Below, one piece after another: positions 14,587 to 20,144 of a stretch of 20,144 nt of DNA. Origin of the DNA: CAYLLD01 sp964425135 (GTDB lineage: Bacteria; Pseudomonadota; Alphaproteobacteria; Rhodobacterales; Rhodobacteraceae); NCBI GenBank assembly GCA_964425135.1, contig CAYRKW010000061.1:1-20144 (forward strand). The letters are read 5' to 3'. The position numbers and the translations under genes are program-made. The notes beneath the pieces were generated by a model that saw only the letters and a program-made list of their open reading frames with translations, did no database searches and was not told the DNA's origin. Position 1 is the stretch's first letter. Every line of letters begins with the position of its first letter.

Positions 14587-15303
14587 TTGAACCATCTGAC
14601 AAAGCTCGCAGCGGCGGTCGGGACTGCGGATGGGGCGTGGCGTCAGAAGATCACGCGTTACACCGGCCAGCTTGCACGCGCGGTTGGTGTGACGAAAGCC
14701 GCATTGGACGCGCAGACCCAAGCGATGGGGCGCGCAACGCCTGCGCTGCCGGTGGGAACGAACTGGCACGCAACGCCCGATCTATGGGCGCAGCGATGCG
14801 ATATGGCGGCGCTGCATCCAATTGAGAATGGCACGCGCGCTGGACCGACCATCAGCGTCTATCATGATGGGACAGCTCCTGAAGTGACGCTATCCCAATC
14901 GCGAAACCCGATTGATGCGGCGCCAAATCCGTTTGCGCTGTCGCTGGAGGCGTTTGCGTTTGACGGCAGCTATCTGTCGCTGGCGATCCCATTTGATCAA
15001 GGCGCGATTGACGGGCTGAACAAAGAAAGCCTGATCGGTGTGGTGCTGGATATGGCCGCCGAGGCGGATCCGGCTGCCTATGCACGGCTCAACGTGCGCC
15101 ATGGTCCCAATATCGAGAAACTGACGCGTGAGATCGATATGTCGCTGCTGGGTCAGCCCATCGAGTTTGATGTATTCTACACCGATCTGGAGCCGGATGA
15201 TGTCACCGAAATCTGGCTTGATCTGATCTTCAAAACCGTTGCGATGAACCGCATAGATATGCGTAGCATTACCTTGTTCCGCCGTGCCCGTGCCAGTGTC
15301 TGA
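14587..15303 (+). CDS. DUF6478-like conserved hypothetical protein
   Basis: Conserved protein of unknown function, 238 residues from TTG at 14587. It resembles the DUF6478 family of Rhodobacterales (recognised from memory). The N-terminal 50 residues are basic and helical. A mostly beta part follows, with GTNWHATPDLW near 57-67, VTLSQSRNPIDAAPNPFALS, FDGSYLSLAIPF, ARLNVRHGPNIEKLTREID and EIWLDLIFKTVAMNRIDMRS. No signal peptide, membrane segment or catalytic motif is seen. The frame is open upstream to the TAA at 14521. The segment just before the TTG reads LNALLTTFRQKRA, which looks like coding and fits homologs that start about 10-15 residues earlier. The true start may therefore be the ATC at 14539 (254 residues), which has a good GGGAG. 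It lies 66 bp after ilvD and is followed 11 bp later by another small gene. Confidence 0.82.
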   Translation: MNHLTKLAAAVGTADGAWRQKITRYTGQLARAVGVTKAALDAQTQAMGRATPALPVGTNWHATPDLWAQRCDMAALHPIENGTRAGPTISVYHDGTAPEVTLSQSRNPIDAAPNPFALSLEAFAFDGSYLSLAIPFDQGAIDGLNKESLIGVVLDMAAEADPAAYARLNVRHGPNIEKLTREIDMSLLGQPIEFDVFYTDLEPDDVTEIWLDLIFKTVAMNRIDMRSITLFRRARASV

Positions 15304-15314
15304 GTGAGCCACCC

Positions 15315-15677
15315 ATGACCCAATCCACGCAGATCGAGATCGTCAAATTATCCGCTGGCACGCTCTACGGTACGTCGGATCAGGCGCAGCGATTGGTGGT
15401 TCGGGTCAACGGCGCACAATGCGCGGATGTGCAGACCCAAGCGAAAGGTGCTGGCCATATCTGGAATGCGGACCTGCCGGTCACAGCGCTGTCGGATGGC
15501 GCGACTATGGTGACGGTGGAGATTGCAGGCGATCCGGCGGTGCAGGCGCGCCTGTCCATTCTCGCTGGTGACATTTTGCGCGAAGATGCGCTCAGCGAGA
15601 TCGCGCAGTTGCGCGTTGAGGTGGATCAACTCAAGGCGGTTGTTCGCCGAATGGGGCGCTCAGGCTCCGGGACTTGA
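15315..15677 (+). CDS. Conserved hypothetical protein with C-terminal coiled coil
   Basis: Unrecognised protein of 120 residues. Residues 1-85 look all-beta (IEIVKLSAGTLYG, RLVVRVNG, ATMVTVEIAG, QARLSILAG), like a small beta sandwich. Residues 91-112 (ALSEIAQLRVEVDQLKAVVRRM) form a likely short coiled coil with Leu/Val heptads. That layout suggests oligomerisation or attachment to a partner. There is no signal peptide or membrane segment. The ATG is 11 bp after the stop of the DUF6478-like gene, with only a weak GAG-type ribosome binding site. The two genes are probably coexpressed, and I recall them adjacent in other Rhodobacterales. Function cannot be assigned. Confidence 0.75.
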   Translation: MTQSTQIEIVKLSAGTLYGTSDQAQRLVVRVNGAQCADVQTQAKGAGHIWNADLPVTALSDGATMVTVEIAGDPAVQARLSILAGDILREDALSEIAQLRVEVDQLKAVVRRMGRSGSGT

Positions 15678-15742
15678 CGTCAACTTCCGCCACGTCATTG
15701 ATGACTTTCAGCACGAGGCGCATCAGTTTGTTCCTCAACATT

Positions 15743-15749
15743 GGGAGAG
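15743..15749 (+). promoter_or_regulatory. Ribosome binding site deciding the fadH TTG start
   Basis: GGGAGAG at 15743-15749 lies a few bases before TTG at 15754. It supports that start over the frame that stays open upstream into the preceding gene. Confidence 0.65.
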
Positions 15750-15753
15750 TACA

Positions 15754-17784
15754 TTGGTTGACACACACACCTATTCCAATCTTTTCCGCCCTTTGGACCT
15801 TGGTCATATAACGCTTCCAAATCGCGTTCTGATGGGCTCGATGCACACAAATCTCGAAGAGATTGGCGATTATGAGCGCATCGCCCGCTTCTATGAAGAG
15901 CGGGCCAAGGGCGGTGTTGCGCTGATGGTGACGGGCGGAATAGCCCCGAACGAAGAGGGTGCGGTGTTGCCTGGCGCATCGGGCTTGTTCTCGCCGCAAG
16001 ACATAGCCAACCATAAGATCGTGACGGACCGCGTGCATGCAGCAGGCGGGCGCATTGCGATGCAGGTGCTTCATGCGGGGCGCTATGCGTACTCCAAAAA
16101 GGCCGTCGCCCCTTCGCCCATCAAATCGCCGATATCGCCGTTTACACCATCTGAGCTAAGCGCGGAGGGCATTGAAAAGCAGATTGCTGATATCGTGACT
16201 GCCGCCAGTCGCGCCGTTGAGGCCGGGTACGATGGTGTGGAGATTATGGGGTCCGAGGGGTATTTCCTGAACCAGTTTCTGGTCACGCATACCAACAAGC
16301 GCACCGATGAATGGGGCGGTAGCTACGAAAACCGGATGCGGCTACCGATTGAGGTTGTGCGGCGAACGCGTGCGGCCATCGGGGACGACACAATCCTGAT
16401 CTACCGGCTGTCGATGATCGATCTGATCCCGAACGGGTCAAGCTGGTCGGAAGTCGTTGAGCTTGCCCGCGAGGTTGAGGCGGCTGGGGCGAGCCTGATC
16501 AACACGGGTATCGGCTGGCACGAAGCGCGTATCCCGACAATTGCCACATCAGTGCCGCGCCGTGCCTTTGCTTGGGTGACGAAAAAGCTGCGCTCCGAAG
16601 TGGGCATCCCCGTGATCACCTCGAACCGGATCAACACGCCTCAGATCGCCGAGGAGGTGCTGGCGGAGGGTTGCGCGGACATGGTCTCGATGGCGCGGCC
16701 TTTGTTGGCGGATGCGGAGTTTGTTCTCAAAGCGCAACAGGCGCGCGCAGATGAGATCGCGCCCTGCATCGCCTGCAATCAGGCCTGTCTTGATCATACG
16801 TTCGAGATGAAAGTCTCGACCTGTCTTGTCAATCCGCGCGCCTGCCATGAGACCGAATTGCAGATCACGCCCACAACGACGCCCAAGGACATTGCCGTTG
16901 TGGGTGCCGGTCCGGCGGGTCTGTCCAGTGCGATCACAGCGGCGCAGCGCGGGCATAATGTGACGCTCTATGATGCCGCCGATCAGATTGGCGGGCAGCT
17001 CAATATGGCGCGGGTTATTCCGGGCAAAGAAGAGTTTCACGGGCTGGTCGACTACTTCGCGCGAATGATTGAGGTTGCGGGTGTGACGCTCAAACTGGGC
17101 GTGCGCGTAACGGCGGAAATGGTGCGGGATGCAGATGAGGTGATCGTCGCGACCGGCGTTCTGCCGCGCGCCCCTGAGATCGAAGGTCAGGACTTGCCGC
17201 ATGTTCTGTCGTACATTGATGTGCTGCGCGGCAAGGCCCCGGTGGGCAAGCGCGTTGCGATCATTGGGGCTGGCGGGATCGGCTTTGATGTGGCCGAATA
17301 CCTTGTCCACGACGGGCCGAGCACGACACTGGATGTTGAAGCGTGGCTGGAGGAATGGGGCATAGATGATCCGCAAGTCGCGCGCGGCGGCTTATCGCCT
17401 TCGGGGGTTCAGCCAACGCCGCCTGCCCGCGATGTATATCTGATGCAGCGCAAAAGCCAGAAACCGGGGAAAAGTTTGGGAAAAACAACCGGCTGGATAC
17501 ATCGCGCCACGCTGGCGATGAAAGAGGTCAAGATGATGGCCGCTGTGAATTATGAGCGGATTGTGCCTGAGGGGATCTGGATATCGACCGGCGAGGCGCG
17601 GGAGAACCCGCAGCTTTTGGAGGTCGATAACGTGATCCTCTGCGCAGGACAGCTTCCTGAACGCTCGCTTGCCGATGCGTTGTCGGGTCGTGAGGTGCAT
17701 GTGATCGGCGGTGCGGATGTCGCAGCAGAGCTCGATGCCAAACGGGCGATTGATCAGGGAACACGGCTGGCGGCGCGGCTTTAG
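15754..17784 (+). CDS. fadH: NADPH-dependent 2,4-dienoyl-CoA reductase (FadH type)
   Basis: Flavoprotein with FMN, FAD and a 4Fe-4S cluster that reduces 2,4-dienoyl-CoA intermediates in beta-oxidation of polyunsaturated fatty acids. The TTG start gives 676 residues and an N-terminus (SNLFRPLDLG) that aligns with E. coli FadH (SLFAPLDLG). The old-yellow-enzyme barrel covers about 8-335, with Tyr170 and His256 matching E. coli Tyr166 and His252. Cluster cysteines are Cys338, Cys341, Cys345 and Cys357. An FAD-binding motif AVVGAGPAGL is at 381-390 and an NADPH-binding motif AIIGAGGIGFDVAEY at 502-516. The constant 4-residue offset from E. coli supports both assignment and start. It is 76 bp after the coiled-coil protein gene, likely the last of the ilvD run. 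Another OYE-type flavoenzyme is a less likely alternative. Confidence 0.93.
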   Translation: MVDTHTYSNLFRPLDLGHITLPNRVLMGSMHTNLEEIGDYERIARFYEERAKGGVALMVTGGIAPNEEGAVLPGASGLFSPQDIANHKIVTDRVHAAGGRIAMQVLHAGRYAYSKKAVAPSPIKSPISPFTPSELSAEGIEKQIADIVTAASRAVEAGYDGVEIMGSEGYFLNQFLVTHTNKRTDEWGGSYENRMRLPIEVVRRTRAAIGDDTILIYRLSMIDLIPNGSSWSEVVELAREVEAAGASLINTGIGWHEARIPTIATSVPRRAFAWVTKKLRSEVGIPVITSNRINTPQIAEEVLAEGCADMVSMARPLLADAEFVLKAQQARADEIAPCIACNQACLDHTFEMKVSTCLVNPRACHETELQITPTTTPKDIAVVGAGPAGLSSAITAAQRGHNVTLYDAADQIGGQLNMARVIPGKEEFHGLVDYFARMIEVAGVTLKLGVRVTAEMVRDADEVIVATGVLPRAPEIEGQDLPHVLSYIDVLRGKAPVGKRVAIIGAGGIGFDVAEYLVHDGPSTTLDVEAWLEEWGIDDPQVARGGLSPSGVQPTPPARDVYLMQRKSQKPGKSLGKTTGWIHRATLAMKEVKMMAAVNYERIVPEGIWISTGEARENPQLLEVDNVILCAGQLPERSLADALSGREVHVIGGADVAAELDAKRAIDQGTRLAARL

Positions 17785-17903
17785 AGCGCCCCGACCGAGG
17801 CTCGCGGGCCGTTCTGATTTCTCTTTTTGATGTCCAAAACCGTTAACGCAACGCCCGACGCTCACAAACCCTGTAAAACAAGGGTTAACGGCGAAAAGCG
17901 CGA

Positions 17904-17943
17904 TGTGCATCCTATGCACAATCTATGCACAACCTATGCACAG
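17904..17943. repeat. Three 11-bp tandem repeats plus one inverted copy, DnaA-box-like
   Basis: Three consecutive 11-bp units of the form YCTATGCACAR occupy 17911-17943. An inverted TGTGCAT at 17904-17910 makes a perfect 7-3-7 dyad with the first ATGCACA (17914-17920). Each CTATGCACA matches the DnaA box TTATNCACA at all specified positions but the first base. The spacing of one helical turn puts the units on one DNA face. Confidence 0.6.
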
Positions 17944-18183
17944 TCGGATGCGCGCTCTGGCATTGGTTAATCGGTGCGCGCGGCGGAGCGCGATACTCTG
18001 CACATCGCGCCGACCGGCCAATTCCACCGTCCTGAACTGCGAGATGGAGAACGTCTTACGCAGCGACAAAATCGCGCTGAACCGCCTAAATTTATGCTAA
18101 AATTAACCACCATTGAAACGAAAATTCGTCAGTATTAAGAGATATCCGATCACAGCATAAATGAGACGCCGGGGTGGGGTCGC

Positions 18184-18188
18184 AGGAG
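18184..18188 (+). promoter_or_regulatory. Ribosome binding site deciding the CAP-protein start
   Basis: AGGAG at 18184-18188 lies 6 nt before ATG at 18195. This favours that ATG over the in-frame GTG at 18174, which has no such site. Confidence 0.7.
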
Positions 18189-18194
18189 CACGTA

Positions 18195-20057
18195 ATGCCG
18201 ATTGAAAACAGACCAATTCTAGCCGACAGCGCATATGATCTCAACTTTGCAGGGCCGAGCGACTTTGAGCAACTTCAGCTTGAGCTGATCAATCGCGCTC
18301 GCGCCAATCCCGCTGCTGAAGCGGCGCGGCAATCGAGCTCTCTGGGGAACGGGGTGTCGGCCAATCCCAGCGAGGCGCTTGCGATTGTCTCTTGGCTGGA
18401 TGCGGCGGCGCAAGGGCATTCTGACGATATGCTGGCGCAAAACTTCTTTGCGCATACCAATCCGTTCACACAGAAGTCTCCGTTCACGCGGATGAAGGAT
18501 GCTGGTTACACCTATACCGCAGCGAGCGAGAATATCGGGTACATCGGCTCCTTCTCGGACGCCTTCACAGCCGACAGAATTACCGCGCATCACGACAATC
18601 TGTGGGACAGTCTGAGCCATCGGCAAGCCTTCATGAGCGCTGCCTATTCGGAGGTCGGTCTTGGCTTTGCCGTGGGCGGGTACACCTCCACGAATAATTC
18701 AGGACGCACGACCTTTTATCCGAACTCATCCATGATGACTCAAAACTTTGGTGAGCGCGGTTTGTTGCATTTGACCGGCGTTGTCTTTGACGATGCGGAT
18801 GGCGATCAGTTCTATGACATTGGCGAAGGTCAGGGCGATGTGCGGATCACGGCCTATAATGCTCTGGGCGCCTGGGCCTCGTCAACCTGGGCGGCGGGCG
18901 GTTACACGCTGACGCTGGATCCGGGCAGCTATACCGTTGTGTTCGAAGGCGGCGATCTGGACGGATATTTTGCAACTCAGGTGACAATATCAGACAGGAA
19001 CGTCAAACTCGATGTGATCGAAGATCGCGATGTGCGTGACGTTGTGCCATCGCAGGACGCGCCCGATCCGGTGGATGTGCCGGAGCCCGAAGATGTGCCT
19101 GAGCAGGAGTATGTCCCTGAGCCGGAGGATACGCCGGAGCCAGAGGACGTGCCTGAGCTTGCGGATATGGCATCGCAGGGCGGCGCGTTTGTGGGCCGCG
19201 CGGGGGCTGAGAAAGTTTCGCTTATCGGCAATTCGGAAACCGTGCGCGGAACGCTGTCGGCGCTGGATGGGGATGAGATTTACAACTTTGATGCAAATGA
19301 CACCCTGATACTGGAAGGCGCGACACTTGGTGCGGGCGCGATCCAGTTTAACACATCAAGCGGCCAGCTGAGGATCGATAATGGCGCGAGTGATGCGACG
19401 ATCTCGCTCTTTGGCAACTTTGCGGGCCGTGATCTGCTGTCCTACCGCGACGGGGGCGATGTCCATATCAAATCGCTCGATCAGGTGGCGCGGCTACAGG
19501 AAAGCGGAAAGCTGAGCGGTGCGCAGGTCAACGGCATCATCGCGCCCGAATATCTGCGTGGCGGCAACAGCACTGATTTCAATATCACCTTCGAAGCGGC
19601 GGCTGGTGCGAAATACGCCAACACGCTGGGCAAATATGAGATCAATGGCAGCGGTGCGATTGTCGATGTTGAGATCATCGCGGCCAATGTCAAAACCGCC
19701 GGTGCAACGCGCATCGACGGGGTGAATTCCGGGAATGAACTGCATTTCTTCATCATCCAGAACGGCTTTAACAAAATCGCGGCAGATGTGCTGGCCAGCG
19801 GCAATCTGGGGCTTTCGACGGCCGGTGGGCGCATTCATCTCGAGGACAATGGCGTGGATGTCGCTGACGCGGTTGTCTTTGCCACTCATGATGTCAGCCT
19901 GAACCCGGATGGCATGGAGCATGCGGTTTCGGGCCTTGCGCGCGACGGGTCGGGCGCGGTTGTGATCGGTTTTGAGGATTTGATCCGCACGTCAGGTTCT
20001 GACGATGATTTTCAGGATGTCGCGATCCGGGTTGAGGCGGATTACGATATCGTCTGA
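18195..20057 (+). CDS. Secreted CAP-domain protein with DUF4114-like C-terminus
   Basis: Large acidic protein of 620 residues with several parts. Residues 22-190 are a CAP/SCP domain: GHSDDM with His75, FFAHTNPF with His87, SENIGY with Glu112 and SHRQAF with His142, the usual cleft residues. Residues 191-275 look like an SdrD-B/carboxypeptidase-regulatory beta domain with an acidic, calcium-binding-like loop DDADGDQFYDIGEG. Residues 294-323 are five hexapeptide repeats of DVPEPE type, a likely stiff linker. Residues 330-425 resemble the degenerate beta-roll segments of roseobacter type I substrates (SETVRGTLSALDGDEI). Residues 460-620 resemble DUF4114, ending IGFEDLIRTSGSDDDFQDV. There is no N-terminal signal peptide, which with the acidic composition suggests type I secretion. 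No GGxGxD RTX nonapeptides are seen. No transporter genes are nearby. Role unknown. Confidence 0.85.
   Translation: MPIENRPILADSAYDLNFAGPSDFEQLQLELINRARANPAAEAARQSSSLGNGVSANPSEALAIVSWLDAAAQGHSDDMLAQNFFAHTNPFTQKSPFTRMKDAGYTYTAASENIGYIGSFSDAFTADRITAHHDNLWDSLSHRQAFMSAAYSEVGLGFAVGGYTSTNNSGRTTFYPNSSMMTQNFGERGLLHLTGVVFDDADGDQFYDIGEGQGDVRITAYNALGAWASSTWAAGGYTLTLDPGSYTVVFEGGDLDGYFATQVTISDRNVKLDVIEDRDVRDVVPSQDAPDPVDVPEPEDVPEQEYVPEPEDTPEPEDVPELADMASQGGAFVGRAGAEKVSLIGNSETVRGTLSALDGDEIYNFDANDTLILEGATLGAGAIQFNTSSGQLRIDNGASDATISLFGNFAGRDLLSYRDGGDVHIKSLDQVARLQESGKLSGAQVNGIIAPEYLRGGNSTDFNITFEAAAGAKYANTLGKYEINGSGAIVDVEIIAANVKTAGATRIDGVNSGNELHFFIIQNGFNKIAADVLASGNLGLSTAGGRIHLEDNGVDVADAVVFATHDVSLNPDGMEHAVSGLARDGSGAVVIGFEDLIRTSGSDDDFQDVAIRVEADYDIV
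19074..19163 (+). repeat. 18-bp coding repeats, five DVPEPE-type hexapeptides
   Basis: Five imperfect 18-bp units encode DVPEPE, DVPEQE, YVPEPE, DTPEPE and DVPELA in the CAP protein. The codons vary between units, so selection probably keeps the peptide pattern rather than the DNA. It forms an acidic Pro-rich spacer between domains. Confidence 0.75.
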
Positions 20058-20075
20058 GCCGTTCAGCCAAGCGGG

Positions 20076-20100
20076 GCCGTGCTGACGCACGGCACGTTTT
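20076..20100 (+). terminator. Rho-independent terminator after the CAP-protein gene
   Basis: GCCGTGC-TGAC-GCACGGC (20076-20093) is a perfect 7-bp GC-rich stem with a 4-nt loop, followed by ACGTTTT. It lies 19 bp after the stop codon. Confidence 0.8.
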
Positions 20101-20144
20101 AAAGGTTTATTTGAGTATTTGGGGAAAGGCGAAGGTGCTCTAGC

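Larger units (their letters stand above)
17785..18194. other. Gene-free interval with 11-bp repeats and inverted repeats
   Basis: These 410 bp between fadH and the CAP-protein gene hold no convincing gene. A nested inverted repeat spans 17840-17891. The repeat cluster at 17904-17943 is listed separately. The 3' half (18085-18150) is AT-rich and should contain the promoter of the CAP gene. TTGAAA at 18113-18118 is a possible -35, but no good -10 follows at the right spacing. A small palindrome ACGAA-AA-TTCGT is at 18118-18129. No clear terminator for fadH was seen. Confidence 0.5.

Noticed and set aside
15523..15753. 77-residue N-terminal extension of FadH
   Set aside because: It overlaps the coiled-coil protein gene, is Arg/Cys-rich, and FadH homologs begin at the TTG-equivalent position, which has a good ribosome binding site.
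16549..17376. 275-residue minus-strand open frame opposite fadH
   Set aside because: It is antisense to the Fe-S and FAD-binding parts of FadH, with mirror-frame composition and no motif.
17904..17943. CRISPR array
   Set aside because: Units are 11 bp and directly abutting with no spacers, and there are no cas genes.
17903..18100. 65-residue plus-strand open frame over the 11-bp repeats
   Set aside because: Its start lies in the repeat array, there is no ribosome binding site, and the Cys/Arg-rich composition is not gene-like.

Overview
The window looks like a chromosomal segment of a marine Rhodobacterales (Roseobacter-group) alphaproteobacterium. This is inferred from the gene content and order: murJ downstream of glnD, gshB after rsmI-yraN, accD-folC, and ilvD followed by two proteins typical of that order. 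The secreted CAP/DUF4114 protein and the moderately high GC coding style agree with it. I see no insertion sequence, prophage gene, CRISPR array, tRNA or rRNA.

Layout. (1) 28-5558, minus strand: a three-gene run, read from right to left as an LpoA-like lipoprotein, glnD and murJ. The genes abut (TAA then TTG) or overlap by 4 bp (ATGA), so they are probably one operon linking peptidoglycan synthesis and nitrogen sensing. (2) 5663-8757, plus strand: the divergent run rsmI, yraN, gshB and an HSL-type alpha/beta hydrolase, with overlaps of 8 bp and 4 bp. The lpoA/rsmI/yraN grouping is the same as in Escherichia coli. (3) 8782-11025, minus strand: accD-folC with abutting genes and a plausible sigma-70 type promoter. 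(4) 11167-11898, plus strand: a LuxR-family autoinducer-type regulator with no luxI beside it, preceded by an inverted repeat. (5) 11899-12307: a gene-poor stretch with several consecutive dyads. (6) 12308-12601, minus strand: a small three-helix membrane protein. (7) 12787-17784, plus strand: ilvD, a DUF6478-like protein, a small coiled-coil-tailed protein and a FadH-type 2,4-dienoyl-CoA reductase. (8) 17785-18194: non-coding DNA with three 11-bp tandem repeats that resemble DnaA boxes, plus nested inverted repeats. (9) 18195-20057, plus strand: a 620-residue CAP-domain protein without an N-terminal signal peptide, probably exported by a type I system, followed by a rho-independent terminator.

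Most genes are housekeeping: cell-wall lipid II export, PII uridylylation, rRNA methylation, glutathione, folate, fatty-acid and branched-chain amino-acid synthesis, and unsaturated fatty-acid breakdown. The parts that merit a second look are the non-coding intervals (the dyad cluster at 12108-12268, the CRP/FNR-like site upstream of ilvD, and the 11-bp repeats at 17904-17943), the solo LuxR regulator, the apparent non-standard start of the gene after ilvD, and the CAP/DUF4114 exoprotein. I did not find clear evidence of a wholly new multi-gene system.
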